A stretch of 64,000 nucleotides of DNA from Allobosea sp. OK403 (GTDB taxonomy: Bacteria; Pseudomonadota; Alphaproteobacteria; Rhizobiales; Beijerinckiaceae). Of this stretch, positions 19,019 to 28,962 are shown one piece after another. The first letter of the stretch is position 1. Each line of letters opens with the position of its first letter. The stretch spans positions 992,001 through 1,056,000 of the forward strand of contig NZ_FOQV01000001.1 in the NCBI RefSeq assembly GCF_900113835.1, given 5' to 3'. A model generated the notes under the pieces. It had not been told where the DNA came from. It searched no databases and was given only the letters and a program-made list of their open reading frames with translations. The position numbers and the translations under genes were made by a program.

Positions 19019-21178
19019 TCACGCCGCACGGACCTGGGTGATGAACTGATCGATCCGCGCCTTCAGCGAACCCGCAAGCCCGCTCAATTCGCTCGACGCC
19101 CGCAGGACGGCAGCCGCGGCTTCCGAGGTCTGCTGCGAAGCGTTCGAGACCAGGCTGGTGGCATCGCCGATTCGGCTGAACTCATGGGTCGCAGCGCTGA
19201 CATCGGAGACGATAGCATGGGTCACGCCATGCTGCTGGCGCATCGTTCCTGCGGTGCGGCGGACCGCGTCGCTCAGATCGGCGATCATGCCGCGAATGCC
19301 AGCGATGGCATCGACTGTCTCGCCCGTGGCCTGGTTCATCGTCGCGATCTGGCGCGAAATGTCCTCGATGGCGCGCGCGGTCTGGGCCGACAGCCCCTTC
19401 ACCTCGGAGGCGACGACGGCGAAGCCGCGACCGGCGTCTCCGGCGCGGGCGGCCTCGATCGTGGCGTTGAGCGCAAGCAGATTGGTCTGCGCGGCAATGC
19501 CGGAGATCAGACCGGTGACGTCGGAGACGCGCGCGGCGCCTGTCGCCAGCGAATCCACAATCGCCCCCATCTCGTCCGCATAGTCCCGCGCCGACCGTGC
19601 CGAGCGGTCGGAAGATTGGACGTCGCCGTCAAGCCGATCAATCGCCAGGCGCAGATCGCGTGCCGCTTCCTCGATCGAGCTCATGCTGAAGATCGCCCGC
19701 GAGGCCGCCTCATGGACCGTACCGGCATTGGCCTGCGTCTCGCGCGCTCCCGCCGACAATTCGCTCGCCGTCACGCTGAGAGCCTCAGCGGCATTGGAGA
19801 CCGCGCTCGTGACGCCCAGCACGGAGCGCTCCAGATCGGAGGCGAGATCGCTGAGCAAGGCCGCGCGCTGCCGCTGTGTGTCGCTGTCGCGCTCCTCGCG
19901 TTCCTGCAGGCGAGCCTGCTCGTCGCGCACCATGGTTTCGCGGATGCTCTGGACGGACGCCGCAATCGCACCGATCTCGTCGCGTCGCTGCGCGCCAGGG
20001 ATGCGCAGATCAGTGCGCCCGGCAGCGGCCCCCGCAAGCGCCTCGGCGAGCCCGGCGATCGGCCGCGCCACCGAGAGGCCAAGCAGCAGCGCCACCAGCA
20101 GCACGGGGCCGAGCACACTGAGGCTGGCCACCACGATCGCTCCCTTGAGCTTGTCGATGACGGCGAAGGCCGAACTCTCCGGCTCGGTCAGCCAAAGCAG
20201 CCAGGGCCAGCCATCGACCGTCATGCTGCGCCCGGTCACGACCAGCGGCGCGCCATCGCGGCTCGTCATCTGGAGCATGGCTCCGCCCGAAGCGGCAAGC
20301 CGGCGCGGATCGAGCGTCTCGACAGGCGCCGTGCCAGCCTGCCGCGCGGCAGGGTTCGAGCGCATGAAGCCGTCCGCGCCGACGACATGAGCCTCCGTAT
20401 GGCGCGACGCGCTGGCGCTCGCAGCCAGAACATCGTCGATCAGCGAGGTGTTGATCGCAAAGATGAGCGTGCCGGCCGCCTCGGAAGTCCCGGCATCGGC
20501 GTCAGAGAAACGCTGCGCCAGGAAGGCGCGCGATTCGCCGCCGACCGGGTCGTAGGGTGCGAAATCGATGACAGCCTGCTCGCCGATGGGCAACTTGCTT
20601 GCGGCCTCGAAGACTGTGCCAAGTCCTGATCGGGCAAGGTCGGGCTCGCTGATCAGGCGACCGAATTCGGGCCCCTTGGTCACGCTGTAGACGACGCGCC
20701 CCTTGGCGGAGACGAGGTAGACGTCGGCATAGCCGAACTGCTTCAGGATCGCGGAATAGGTCTCGTGGATCGCGACGTGGCGCCAGGAATAGCCATGCTT
20801 GTGATCCTGGCCGGTCCGCGCCATGCGCTCGGCTGAAGATAGTGAACCATCTCCTTGATAATATGACAGAATGGCGCTTCGATCATAAGCACCCAACTCC
20901 ATCCATTTGCCGATCTCGTCCAGCGTCGTGACCGTATAGGCGCTACGCGCCTGCACCGAAAGCTCGGAGCGGATCTGCCGCCAGCGCCGCTCGATCGCTT
21001 TGGCATGGCTTTCGGCGAGAATGTCGAGGCGCTCGCGCACCGCTTCGCGGGTCCATTGCTGAACGGCGAAATAGGCCGACCCGCCCACGGCGAGCGCAGC
21101 GAGGCACGCCAGGCCGAGCATGGCAGCAGGAAGTCTGAATCTCAGACTGAACAAGCGTCCTGGCCCCCGCAGCGACAC
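19019..21178 (-). CDS. Methyl-accepting chemotaxis protein
   Basis: Transmembrane chemoreceptor of about 719 residues. An N-terminal helix ([21 protein letters not shown]) leads to a periplasmic Cache-type sensor (residues about 35-335). A second helix follows ([20 protein letters not shown]), then a HAMP linker ([13 protein letters not shown]). The cytoplasmic signalling hairpin carries the conserved tip [20 protein letters not shown] and [12 protein letters not shown], which contacts CheA and CheW. The start is uncertain: TTG at 21181 or GTG at 21178, with GGGA upstream. No che genes are nearby, so it is an orphan receptor of unknown ligand. Confidence 0.93.
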   Translation of the reverse strand: MSLRGPGRLFSLRFRLPAAMLGLACLAALAVGGSAYFAVQQWTREAVRERLDILAESHAKAIERRWRQIRSELSVQARSAYTVTTLDEIGKWMELGAYDRSAILSYYQGDGSLSSAERMARTGQDHKHGYSWRHVAIHETYSAILKQFGYADVYLVSAKGRVVYSVTKGPEFGRLISEPDLARSGLGTVFEAASKLPIGEQAVIDFAPYDPVGGESRAFLAQRFSDADAGTSEAAGTLIFAINTSLIDDVLAASASASRHTEAHVVGADGFMRSNPAARQAGTAPVETLDPRRLAASGGAMLQMTSRDGAPLVVTGRSMTVDGWPWLLWLTEPESSAFAVIDKLKGAIVVASLSVLGPVLLVALLLGLSVARPIAGLAEALAGAAAGRTDLRIPGAQRRDEIGAIAASVQSIRETMVRDEQARLQEREERDSDTQRQRAALLSDLASDLERSVLGVTSAVSNAAEALSVTASELSAGARETQANAGTVHEAASRAIFSMSSIEEAARDLRLAIDRLDGDVQSSDRSARSARDYADEMGAIVDSLATGAARVSDVTGLISGIAAQTNLLALNATIEAARAGDAGRGFAVVASEVKGLSAQTARAIEDISRQIATMNQATGETVDAIAGIRGMIADLSDAVRRTAGTMRQQHGVTHAIVSDVSAATHEFSRIGDATSLVSNASQQTSEAAAAVLRASSELSGLAGSLKARIDQFITQVRAA

Positions 21179-21238
21179 CAATAATGGTCCCAGCTGAATA
21201 GACCCGTCCGCGTTAACTTTCGCTGAAGGGGCTCGCGA

Positions 21239-21376
21239 TCAGGACAATGGCAGCCAGGATAGCGGCAGCAATGCCGCAGCGGCGGCGGCACTGCCGACGA
21301 TCACCGACGTCAGGGCGATCAGGATAGACGCGACCGAGACATGGCGCCGGCCGGCAAAGCTGGGATTGAACTGCAT
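21239..21376 (-). CDS. Candidate 45-residue membrane protein
   Basis: From the ATG at 21376 the minus strand reads MQFNPSFAGRRHVSVAS, then a long hydrophobic segment (ILIALTSVIVGSAAAAAALL) and PLSWLPLS before a TGA. An arginine-histidine stretch before one helix fits a small inner-membrane or signal-anchored peptide. A weak AGAG lies about 10 nt upstream. It fills part of the 365-bp gap between the chemoreceptor and the ABC-F gene; the remainder (about 21377-21546) should hold the ABC-F promoter, but I see no clear boxes. Function unknown. Confidence 0.35.
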   Translation of the reverse strand: MQFNPSFAGRRHVSVASILIALTSVIVGSAAAAAALLPLSWLPLS

Positions 21377-21546
21377 TGGATGCTCTGGGCGAATCGAATG
21401 ATATTCGGCTTACTTTGCGTGAGGGCGCAGCCGGGCCGTGGAAAGGCGAGACCGTGGCGGAACCATGACGACGTCAGTCGAATCAGATCGTCGCCTACGC
21501 GCGTTTGACGATTGCTTTAGGGGGGAATTCCCGCCTAAACCGCCGC

Positions 21547-23427
21547 ATGCTCACGATCAACGACATTACCTACAGGCTCGGTGAACGGCTTCTGCTCGAT
21601 CACGCCAGCGCCTCGCTTCCCGATGGCTCGCGCGTCGGCCTCGTCGGCCGCAACGGCACCGGCAAGACCACGCTCTTCCGCATCATCACCGGCGATCTTT
21701 CACCGGAAGGCGGCAGCATCAGCCTGCCCAAGGGTCGGCGCATCGGCGGCGTCGCGCAGGAGGCGCCCGGCGGTCCGGAAACGCTGATCGAGGTCGTGCT
21801 CGCCGCCGACACCGAGCGCGCGGCCCTGATCAAGGAGTCCGAAACCGCCGAGGACCCGCACCGCATCGCCGAGATCGAAACCCGGCTTGCCGACATCAAC
21901 GCCCATTCCGCGCCGGCCCGCGCCGCGACCGTGCTGCACGGCCTCGGCTTCGATGAGGCGGCGCAGCAGCGCCCCTGCTCGGATTTCTCTGGCGGCTGGC
22001 GCATGCGCGTCGCGCTCGCCGCCGTGCTGTTCTCGGAACCCGACTTGCTGCTCCTCGACGAGCCGACCAACTATCTCGACCTCGAAGGCACGCTCTGGCT
22101 CTACGACTATCTCGAGCGCTACCCTCATACCGTGCTCGTCGTCAGCCATGACCGTGAATTGCTCGACACCTGCGTCGACCACATCCTGCATCTCGACCAG
22201 GGCAAGCTGACGATCTATCGCGGCGGCTACACCTCCTTTGCCAGGCAACGCGCCGAAAAGCAGATGCAGCTCTCCAAGGCCAAGGAGAAACAGGACGCCG
22301 AGCGCAAGCATCTCCAGGCCTTCGTTGACCGCTTCAAGGCCAAGGCCTCGAAGGCGCGCCAGGCACAGTCGCGCGTCAAGCGGCTGGAGAAGATGGAATC
22401 GATCGCCACCATCGTCGACCGCGATGTCCAGCCCTTCAGCCTGCCTGGCCCCGAGCGGCCACTCTCGCCGCCGATGATCGTGCTGGACAACGCCAGCGCC
22501 GGTTATGGCGACCGAACCGTGCTGTCGAAGCTCAACTTGACGCTCCTGCCCGACGACCGCATCGCACTGCTCGGCTCGAACGGCAACGGCAAGTCGACCT
22601 TCTGCAAGCTGATCGGCGGCAGGCTGCCGCCGCTTTCGGGCACGATGCGGAAATCATCGAAGCTGGAGACGGCCTATTTCGCCCAGCACCAGCTCGACGA
22701 ATTGCGGCTGGAGGACACGCCGGTCGCGCATCTGCGCGATCTGATGCCGGACGCCCCCGAGGCCAAGGTCCGCTCCAAGGCGGCGCAGATCGGCTTCCCC
22801 GCGAGCAAGGCCGAGACGCCGGTGAAGAACCTCTCCGGCGGCGAGAAGGCCCGGCTGATGCTGGGGCTCGCGGCCTTCGGCGGTCCGCATCTGCTGATCC
22901 TCGACGAGCCGACGAACCATCTCGACATCGACAGCCGCACCGCGCTGGTCAATGCGATCAACGACTATCCCGGCGCGGTCATCCTCGTCAGCCACGACCG
23001 CTTCCTGATCGAGTCCTGCGCCGACCGGCTCTGGCTGGTGGGCGACGGCACGGTCAAGAATTTCGACGGCGACATGGAGGATTACCGCAGCTTCGTGCTC
23101 GGCACCGCGAAGGCGGCCAAGCGTGAGAAATCCGCGACCGAGGCAGCCCCGTCAGGCAATGGCAAGGCCGAGGAGCGCAAGGAGGCCGCGGTGAAGCGCG
23201 TCGCGCAGGGCCCGTTGCGGCAAAAGCTCAATCTCGCCGAGGCGCGCATCGCCAAGCTGACCGGATTGATCGAGAAGGTCGACGGCGTGCTCGGCAATGG
23301 CGCGGCCTTCGCGCGCGACCCCGACAAGGCGCTGATCTTGTCACGGCAGCGGGCGGAACTCGCCGAGGCGCTGGCGGCAGCCGAAGAGGAGTGGCTGGGG
23401 CTGAGCGAGGAACTGGAGAGCGCCTAG
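21547..23427 (+). CDS. ABC-F family ATPase (Uup/EttA-like)
   Basis: Soluble protein with two ABC domains and no membrane segments. ABC-F proteins act on ribosomes, in translation control, ribosome rescue or antibiotic resistance. 626 residues from the ATG at 21547 (MLTINDITYRLGERLLL). Domain 1: GRNGTGKTTLF, FSGGWRMRVAL, LLLLDEPTNYLD. Linker: basic coiled coil (residues about 240-300; KAKASKARQAQSRVKRLEKM). Domain 2: GSNGNGKSTFC, LSGGEKARLML, LLILDEPTNHLD. A charged C-terminal coiled coil follows (about 560-626), as in Uup. An in-frame TTG at 21505 is an unlikely start. A hairpin overlaps the stop codon. Confidence 0.93.
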   Translation: MLTINDITYRLGERLLLDHASASLPDGSRVGLVGRNGTGKTTLFRIITGDLSPEGGSISLPKGRRIGGVAQEAPGGPETLIEVVLAADTERAALIKESETAEDPHRIAEIETRLADINAHSAPARAATVLHGLGFDEAAQQRPCSDFSGGWRMRVALAAVLFSEPDLLLLDEPTNYLDLEGTLWLYDYLERYPHTVLVVSHDRELLDTCVDHILHLDQGKLTIYRGGYTSFARQRAEKQMQLSKAKEKQDAERKHLQAFVDRFKAKASKARQAQSRVKRLEKMESIATIVDRDVQPFSLPGPERPLSPPMIVLDNASAGYGDRTVLSKLNLTLLPDDRIALLGSNGNGKSTFCKLIGGRLPPLSGTMRKSSKLETAYFAQHQLDELRLEDTPVAHLRDLMPDAPEAKVRSKAAQIGFPASKAETPVKNLSGGEKARLMLGLAAFGGPHLLILDEPTNHLDIDSRTALVNAINDYPGAVILVSHDRFLIESCADRLWLVGDGTVKNFDGDMEDYRSFVLGTAKAAKREKSATEAAPSGNGKAEERKEAAVKRVAQGPLRQKLNLAEARIAKLTGLIEKVDGVLGNGAAFARDPDKALILSRQRAELAEALAAAEEEWLGLSEELESA

Positions 23428-23456
23428 AAGTTGTTAGGGACTAACAAATTCTAGGC
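23422..23456 (+). other. Hairpin overlapping the ABC-F stop codon
   Basis: Arms of 16 bases (GCCTAGAAGTTGTTAG against CTAACAAATTCTAGGC, one mismatch) around GGA; the TAG stop at 23425-23427 is inside the 5' arm. It is AT-rich compared with its surroundings and has no U-tail, so terminator function is uncertain. Confidence 0.6.
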
Positions 23457-23553
23457 CCAACGACCCGATATGGATCGTTCAGATGCGGGCCCGACAAGCG
23501 ATCCGGCTCGCCGGAAATGCGCTCCAGGGGTAATCGCTTCTGCAGCCATATCG

Positions 23554-24042
23554 TCAATTCCTGACGGGCTTCAGCGCCGGGTCCCAATGCTCGACGATCT
23601 TGCCGTCCTTGACCCGGAACAGATCGAACCAGTAGCTGTCATAGGTCTTCAGCTCATTGCCGGGCTCTGCCCGGCTGCGACGCATCACCAGCTGGACGAG
23701 ATCGCCCTGGGTCACGACGGCCACGAACTCGGTCGCGATGATCGCGGTGGCGGATTTGGGGTTGGGCCAGATCTTCGAGAAATACGCGTTGAAACCGGCC
23801 AGTCCACTCGCCACGTTGGGATTGTGCTGGACATAGTCGTCGGCGAGATAATCCTTCGCCCTGGTCCAGTCCTGCGCATCGAAGACCTTGGACCAGAAGT
23901 CGAGGACGAGCGCCTTGTTGGCGGCTTCGGCTTGCGACAATTGCGAGGCCGGCTGCGCCAAAGCGGTCCGCGGCATGGTCGAAAGCAGGGCGAGGCCCGT
24001 CAGGGCGACGATTGCGAAACGAATGATCGATAACCGCCGCAT
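23554..24042 (-). CDS. Secreted NTF2/SnoaL-like protein
   Basis: A 162-residue protein. Residues 1-29 are a signal peptide (basic start, then FAIVALTGLALLSTM, ending TALAQ). The mature part has the SnoaL-like NTF2 fold: ANKALVLDFWSKVFDAQDWTRAKDYLADDYVQHNP in the first helices, then GLAGFNAYFSKIWP, and FDLFRVKDGKIVEHWD at the C-terminus. DYVQHNP and VEHWD are family hallmarks. Substrate and role are unknown; exported members are common in soil proteobacteria. It follows the lipoprotein gene by 42 bp on the same strand and faces the ABC-F gene. Confidence 0.8.
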   Translation of the reverse strand: MRRLSIIRFAIVALTGLALLSTMPRTALAQPASQLSQAEAANKALVLDFWSKVFDAQDWTRAKDYLADDYVQHNPNVASGLAGFNAYFSKIWPNPKSATAIIATEFVAVVTQGDLVQLVMRRSRAEPGNELKTYDSYWFDLFRVKDGKIVEHWDPALKPVRN

Positions 24043-24084
24043 ATCTTGGTTCCTGCTCCCGATGCGGGAATCTGCCGAAGAGGC

Positions 24085-24495
24085 TCAGCCCTGCCCGGGC
24101 TTCACGATCCGGCTCAGCCGGTTGTCGGTGAACATGTAGATCTCGCGGCCGCCGGGCTCGGAATAGAGCACCTGCACCTCGCGCTGGCCCTTGCCGCTGT
24201 CGCCGATCAGCACATCGGTCGGGCGCGCGCCCTTCAGCTTGACCAGTTCGCATTCGGTGATGCCTTCCGCGATCTGCGGCGGCAAGGGGCGCGTCGAGGG
24301 ATCGAGCGAGACATCGGCGCTGCATTCGCCGTCCGCGGTCAATTGCGCTTCCTGCGTCGAGGCGCGCGCCGTGGCGCTGCTCGTCGTCGTGGTGGTGCGC
24401 CCGCCATTGGACTCCGAGGTAAAGGCGAACCCGCCCATATCGACGGAACATCCGCCCAGAGCGGCGGCGCAAACGAGCAGGACAGGCAATCTCAC
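24085..24495 (-). CDS. Small lipoprotein of unknown function
   Basis: The GTG start at 24495 overlaps the holC stop (GTGA) and has GGGAG upstream, so it is coupled to holC. 136 residues. RLPVLLVCAAALGGC is a lipoprotein signal with lipobox ALGGC (Cys at residue 16). A threonine/serine-rich linker follows (TTTTTSSATA). The C-terminal half contains GITECELVKLKG and a REVQVLYSEPGGREIYMFTDNRL beta segment, which loosely resembles the SmpA/BamE-type fold; I cannot confirm this. The longer frame to 24573 lies inside holC. The cysteine in ECELVK may pair with the one in GECSADV. Confidence 0.75.
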   Translation of the reverse strand: MRLPVLLVCAAALGGCSVDMGGFAFTSESNGGRTTTTTSSATARASTQEAQLTADGECSADVSLDPSTRPLPPQIAEGITECELVKLKGARPTDVLIGDSGKGQREVQVLYSEPGGREIYMFTDNRLSRIVKPGQG

Positions 24496-24944
24496 GCTTT
24501 TTTCTCCCAGCGGCCGGCCTCGTCCTGCTGCCAATAGCTGGCGCTGGCGCCCGAGGCCCGAACCGACTTCCAATCCTCGCGCGCCGCTGTCAGCGCGTCG
24601 GGATCGTCACCATCGAAAATCAACACGACGCGCTCGTAGTCCTGCAATGCGTCGGGAATGCGGACACCCTCCGCGCAGATACGGACCTGCGCCGCGTTGG
24701 GATTATGCGCTTTCGTCGTCAGCACGATCGGATTCGCCGCCGCATCGGCCTCGGCCGCCGTGACATGAGGCAGGAAGCTCTCGTCGGAATAGGTCCAGAG
24801 ATGATCGTCGAGCGCGCTTAGTCGCTCCGGGCTGGACAGCTCGACCACGACCTTCTGCCCGCGCGAAACCGCCCGATCGAGAATCGTCGGCAAAACCTGT
24901 TCGAGCGGGCGTGACTGCAGATGGAAGAACAGGATTTCCGGCAT
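24492..24944 (-). CDS. holC: DNA polymerase III chi subunit
   Basis: Clamp-loader accessory subunit that links psi/tau to SSB. 150 residues from the ATG at 24944 (MPEILFFHLQSRPLEQVLPTIL) with GAAAGG upstream. Family features: the opening strand and helix, then VVVELSSPERLSALDDHLWTYSDESFLPH, where the D-x-x-LW pattern is characteristic, NPIVLTTK, and RVVLIFDGDD near residue 110. It lies 48 bp downstream of pepA, the usual pepA-holC pair in proteobacteria, and is translationally coupled to the lipoprotein gene. Confidence 0.92.
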   Translation of the reverse strand: MPEILFFHLQSRPLEQVLPTILDRAVSRGQKVVVELSSPERLSALDDHLWTYSDESFLPHVTAAEADAAANPIVLTTKAHNPNAAQVRICAEGVRIPDALQDYERVVLIFDGDDPDALTAAREDWKSVRASGASASYWQQDEAGRWEKKA

Positions 24945-24992
24945 GAAAGCCTTTCTTTCCAAAATGTTGCGGAGATAGTCCCCGAAATCGAA

Positions 24993-26486
24993 TCAGCCTT
25001 CGTAATGCTCAGCCACCAGATGGTCGAGCAGGCGCACGCCCCAGCCCGAGCCCCAGGAGCGGTTGGTCTCAGTATTGGGCGAGCTCATGCCCGTGCCGGC
25101 AATGTCGAGATGCACCCAGGGGGTGTCGTTGACATGGCGCTGTAGGAACTGAGCGGCGGTGATCGAGCCGCCATAGCGGCCGGCCGAGTTCTTCATGTCG
25201 GCGAATTTCGAATCGATCATCTTGTCGTAGGCCGCCGAAAGCGGCATGCGCCAGACCGCTTCACCGGTCGCCTTTCCGGCGACGCTCAATCGCTCTGACA
25301 ATTCGTCATTGTTGGAGAACAGGCCGGCATGTTCCTGCGCCAAGGCAACCAGGATCGCCCCGGTCAGCGTCGCGAGATTGATCATGAACTTCGGCTTGAA
25401 CTCGGCCTGGGTGTACCAGAGCACATCGGCCAGCACGAGGCGGCCTTCCGCGTCGGTGTTGATGATCTCGATGGTCTGGCCCGAAAGCGAGGTAACGATG
25501 TCGCCGGGGCGCTGGGCATTGCCGTCGGGCATGTTCTCGACGAGGCCGATCACGCCGATGGCGTTGACCTTGGCCTTGCGAGCGGCGAGCGCATGCATCA
25601 GCCCGGTGACGCAGGCCGCGCCCGCCATGTCGCCCTTCATGTCCTCCATGCCGGCGCCGGGCTTGAGCGAGATGCCGCCGGTGTCGAAAGTCACGCCCTT
25701 GCCGATGAAGGCGACGGGCTGGACGCCGGACTTGGCGCCGTTCCAGCGCATCACGACGACGCGGCTTTCGCGGCGCGAGCCCTGGCCGACGGCAAGGAGC
25801 GCGCGCATCCCGATCTTCTTCAACTGCTTCTCGTCGAGGATCTCGACCTCGACGCCGAGCTTCTCGAGCTTGGCGGCGCGATCGGCGAACTCTTCGGGGT
25901 AGAGAACATTGGGCGGCTCGTTGACGAGATCGCGCGCCAGTTCGACGCCGGCCGCGATCGCCTCGCGCGCCTTCAAGGCTTTCTTGAGCGCCGCAGGGTC
26001 AGACACCCGCAGCGTCACCGTAAGCGGCTCGGCCTCGTCCTTCTCCTTCGTCTTGGTCTTGTAGCGATCGAAGGCATAAGCGCGCAGCCGCATCCCAAGC
26101 GCGATATCCGCGGTCTGGTCGGCCGTCGGCTCACCGTCTGGCAGGGCCAGAATCACATCGGCGCTGCGGCCATGACCAAGGCGCCCGGCGATGGCGCCCC
26201 CAAGCTTGGCGAAATCGAGCTTGCCGCGCTCCGCTTCCGGGCCGACGCCGATGGCGATCAGGCGCTCATAGCCGGCTCCGTCGGGAGCCAGCAGGGTCAG
26301 CCCCGACAGAGCCTTGCCTTTGAAGCGCTCGGCCACGGCAGCGCGCGCGAGCAGGCTGCGGACGCCTTCACCGAGCCATTCCTCGGCCACCTTCGGCGGT
26401 GTCAGAGCATCCGATACGAGAATCACGAGATCCTGACCGGAGATTGCGTTCAGGGCTTTGACCTCGAGCTTCAGGCGCTGCGACAT
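24993..26486 (-). CDS. pepA: Leucyl aminopeptidase (PepA, M17)
   Basis: Cytoplasmic two-metal aminopeptidase; in E. coli PepA also binds DNA. 497 residues from the ATG at 26486 ([15 protein letters not shown]). The N-terminal alpha/beta domain (1-170) is followed by the catalytic domain with [27 protein letters not shown] and the [16 protein letters not shown] signature, which supplies the metal-binding D and E residues and the catalytic lysine and arginine. The 19 further codons to 26543 lack homology. It is divergent from lptF with a 161-bp gap that should contain both promoters. Confidence 0.96.
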   Translation of the reverse strand: MSQRLKLEVKALNAISGQDLVILVSDALTPPKVAEEWLGEGVRSLLARAAVAERFKGKALSGLTLLAPDGAGYERLIAIGVGPEAERGKLDFAKLGGAIAGRLGHGRSADVILALPDGEPTADQTADIALGMRLRAYAFDRYKTKTKEKDEAEPLTVTLRVSDPAALKKALKAREAIAAGVELARDLVNEPPNVLYPEEFADRAAKLEKLGVEVEILDEKQLKKIGMRALLAVGQGSRRESRVVVMRWNGAKSGVQPVAFIGKGVTFDTGGISLKPGAGMEDMKGDMAGAACVTGLMHALAARKAKVNAIGVIGLVENMPDGNAQRPGDIVTSLSGQTIEIINTDAEGRLVLADVLWYTQAEFKPKFMINLATLTGAILVALAQEHAGLFSNNDELSERLSVAGKATGEAVWRMPLSAAYDKMIDSKFADMKNSAGRYGGSITAAQFLQRHVNDTPWVHLDIAGTGMSSPNTETNRSWGSGWGVRLLDHLVAEHYEG

Positions 26487-26647
26487 GACGGGCTCTCGAT
26501 TTTTGGGATTGGGGCGTCGGAAAGGGCGAAACGAGACGAACACAAACGATTCCCGTTTGCGCCTTGATTGCGCCTATACCATAGGGTGAGTTCGTCGAAC
26601 CGTCCAAGGGAGCGCTTGCCTCCCAGCCTCGCATCGGAATCAGAAGC

Positions 26648-27838
26648 TTGTTCCTTAAGCGCCTCGACCGCTACATCCTGAAGATCGCGACGGTCGCGGC
26701 CATCGTCCTGCTTGTCGGGCTGACGAGCGTGATCTGGGTCACGCAGGCCCTGCGCGAGGTCGATCTGATCACCGGCAAGGGCCAGACGGTCCTGATCTTC
26801 TTCACCGTCACGCTGCTCTCGCTGCCGGCGCTGGTCGCAGGCATCGCGCCGGTCGCGCTGTTCATGGCGACGCTCTACACGTTGAATCGGTTGAACAGCG
26901 ATTCCGAATTGATCGTGATGAACGCGGCCGGCGTCGCGCCCCATCGCCTGACGCGCCCCTTCATCGTCCTGACGATCGCGACCTCGCTGATCGTCTGCTG
27001 GATGACGCTGTCTGTGATGCCGGCGGGCTTTCGCATGCTGCGCGATCTGATCACGCTGATCCGCGCGGATTTCGTCGCGAACGTGGTCAAGGAAGGACAA
27101 TTCGTCTCGCTCGATTCGGGGGTGACCTTCCATTATCGCGAAAAGTCTGGCGACGCGCTGGTCGGCATCTTCATGCAGGACAGGCGCGATCCGAAGCAGC
27201 CCTCGATCTATATCGCCGAGCGTGGACGCACCGTCGATGTCGACGGCAACAGCTTCCTGATGCTGGAAAAGGGCACGATCCAGCGCGAGAATCGTCAGGA
27301 TACGACTTCGATCATCTCGTTCGAGCGCTACGCGCTCAACCTGTCGGCGTTGTCGGGTGATCCGACGGGAGGGGCTGGCGAAGGCGATGGCGACAAGGTC
27401 ACCTACAAACCGCGCGAACGCTCGACCTGGGCGCTGCTGAATCAGGACCCCAATGAGAGCTATTACAAGCTCCAGGAGGGTCGTTTCCGCGCCGAACTGC
27501 ACAACAGGCTGTCGGCGCCGCTCTACCCGATCGCCTTTATGCTGATCGCGTTCGCGGCGATCGGCGAGGCACGCACCACCCGCCAGGGCCGAGCGGTCGC
27601 GCTCCAATCCGCCATCCTCATCGTCAGCGCGACGCGCATCGGCGCCTACGCCGCCTGGACGGCCAGCGTCAGATCAAGCTTCGCGGTCTGGCTGCTTTAT
27701 ATCCTGCCGCTGGCCGCCATCGTCATTTCCGTCTCGCTCATCGTCTTCGGCCAAAGGCTGCGGCCTTTCCTGGGACGCCTCATGGCGCCGTTGTTCGCGC
27801 CGTTCAACCTACTCGCAGCAAGGCTTCGGCGCGCCTGA
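26648..27838 (+). CDS. lptF: LPS export ABC transporter permease LptF
   Basis: One of the two permeases of the LptB2FG complex, which extracts lipopolysaccharide from the inner membrane. 396 residues starting at a TTG (26648; (M)FLKRLDRYILKIATV), where family homology begins; no closer ATG or GTG exists in frame. Membrane helices are visible at about residues 10-32, 55-80, 100-125, 300-318, 330-345 and 345-370, with a periplasmic beta-jellyroll domain between (about 130-290). The stop overlaps the lptG ATG (TGATG), so the two are translated together. Confidence 0.93.
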   Translation: MFLKRLDRYILKIATVAAIVLLVGLTSVIWVTQALREVDLITGKGQTVLIFFTVTLLSLPALVAGIAPVALFMATLYTLNRLNSDSELIVMNAAGVAPHRLTRPFIVLTIATSLIVCWMTLSVMPAGFRMLRDLITLIRADFVANVVKEGQFVSLDSGVTFHYREKSGDALVGIFMQDRRDPKQPSIYIAERGRTVDVDGNSFLMLEKGTIQRENRQDTTSIISFERYALNLSALSGDPTGGAGEGDGDKVTYKPRERSTWALLNQDPNESYYKLQEGRFRAELHNRLSAPLYPIAFMLIAFAAIGEARTTRQGRAVALQSAILIVSATRIGAYAAWTASVRSSFAVWLLYILPLAAIVISVSLIVFGQRLRPFLGRLMAPLFAPFNLLAARLRRA

Positions 27839-28926
27839 TGCTTCTGATCTCGACCTTTGGCCGCTATCTGACAAAGCGGTTCGCACGCGCCATCCTGGGC
27901 GTCTTCAGCACATTCTTCTTCCTGATCGGAACGCTCGATTTCGTCGAGTTGATGCGGCGCGCGGGTGATTCGCCCATCGCCACGACGCCGCTGATCATCC
28001 AGCTCGCGCTCTACCGCGCGCCGGCGGTCGCCGAGCAGATCTTCCCGTTCGCGGCGCTGTTTGGCGGCATGTTCGCGCTGTTGACGCTGAGCCGGAAGCT
28101 CGAACTCGTCGTCGCGCGCTCCGTCGGCGTCTCGGCCTGGCAATTCCTGCAACCCGCGGCCCTCGTGGCCGTGGTCATCGGGCTGGTCTCGATCCTGATC
28201 TACAATCCGGTGGCGGCCGAGTTGAAGCGCAAGGCCACCGCACTCGAACTGCGGCTGTTCGCGCGCACCGGCCAGACGGCCAGCGGCCAGGACATCTGGA
28301 TGCGGCAGCGCAGCGTCGACGGCCAGGCGATCATCCGCGCCGCCGGCGCGCTGCCGGATGGCGACGGCCTCTCCGACGTCGCGATCTTCAATTTCGACGC
28401 CAATGGAGGCTTCGTGGAGCGCATCGACGCGAAACGCGCCGTGCTCTATCGAGGGCACTGGGAACTCACCGATGCGCGCGTGATCTCCGCCATGGAAGAG
28501 CCGCAAAACTACAAGACCTACCTGCTCGCGACCACGCTGGAGCCGGAGCAGATGCGGCAAAGCTTCACACCGCCCGATGCAGTCGGCTTCTGGGCCATGC
28601 CAACGGTGATCGAGAGAACGCAGCGTGCGGGGCTCGATACGACGCGTTATGAGCTGCGCTATCAGTCACTTAAGGCACGGCCGCTGCTGCTCGTCGCCAT
28701 GGTTTTGGTCGCTGCGTCCGTTTCCTTAAGATTTTTCCGGTTTGGTGGGGTAACTAGACTGGTGATAGGTGGCGTGGCGGCCGGCTTCGTGCTGTATGTT
28801 GCGACGCAGCTGTCGGAGGAGCTCGGATCGTCGGGAATCGTCAATCCGATCGTCGCCGCCTGGCTGCCCGCGGCCGTCGGAACGATGCTGGGAGCCTTGG
28901 CCCTCCTTCATCAGGAAGATGGGTAA
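27838..28926 (+). CDS. lptG: LPS export ABC transporter permease LptG
   Basis: Partner permease of LptF. 362 residues. Opening LLISTFGRYLTKRFARAILGVF with the first helix, FFFLIGTLDFVELMRRA, and LYRAPAVAEQIFPFAALFGGMFALLTLSRKLELVVARSVGVSAWQFL are typical of the YjgP/YjgQ family. A periplasmic beta-domain (about 130-260) and three C-terminal helices follow. It shares one base with the lptF stop. lptD follows after 36 bp, giving an lptF-lptG-lptD unit. Confidence 0.95.
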   Translation: MLLISTFGRYLTKRFARAILGVFSTFFFLIGTLDFVELMRRAGDSPIATTPLIIQLALYRAPAVAEQIFPFAALFGGMFALLTLSRKLELVVARSVGVSAWQFLQPAALVAVVIGLVSILIYNPVAAELKRKATALELRLFARTGQTASGQDIWMRQRSVDGQAIIRAAGALPDGDGLSDVAIFNFDANGGFVERIDAKRAVLYRGHWELTDARVISAMEEPQNYKTYLLATTLEPEQMRQSFTPPDAVGFWAMPTVIERTQRAGLDTTRYELRYQSLKARPLLLVAMVLVAASVSLRFFRFGGVTRLVIGGVAAGFVLYVATQLSEELGSSGIVNPIVAAWLPAAVGTMLGALALLHQEDG

Positions 28927-28962
28927 GAGTACTGTGCCTATGGTTAATTTAGGATTGAGCGT

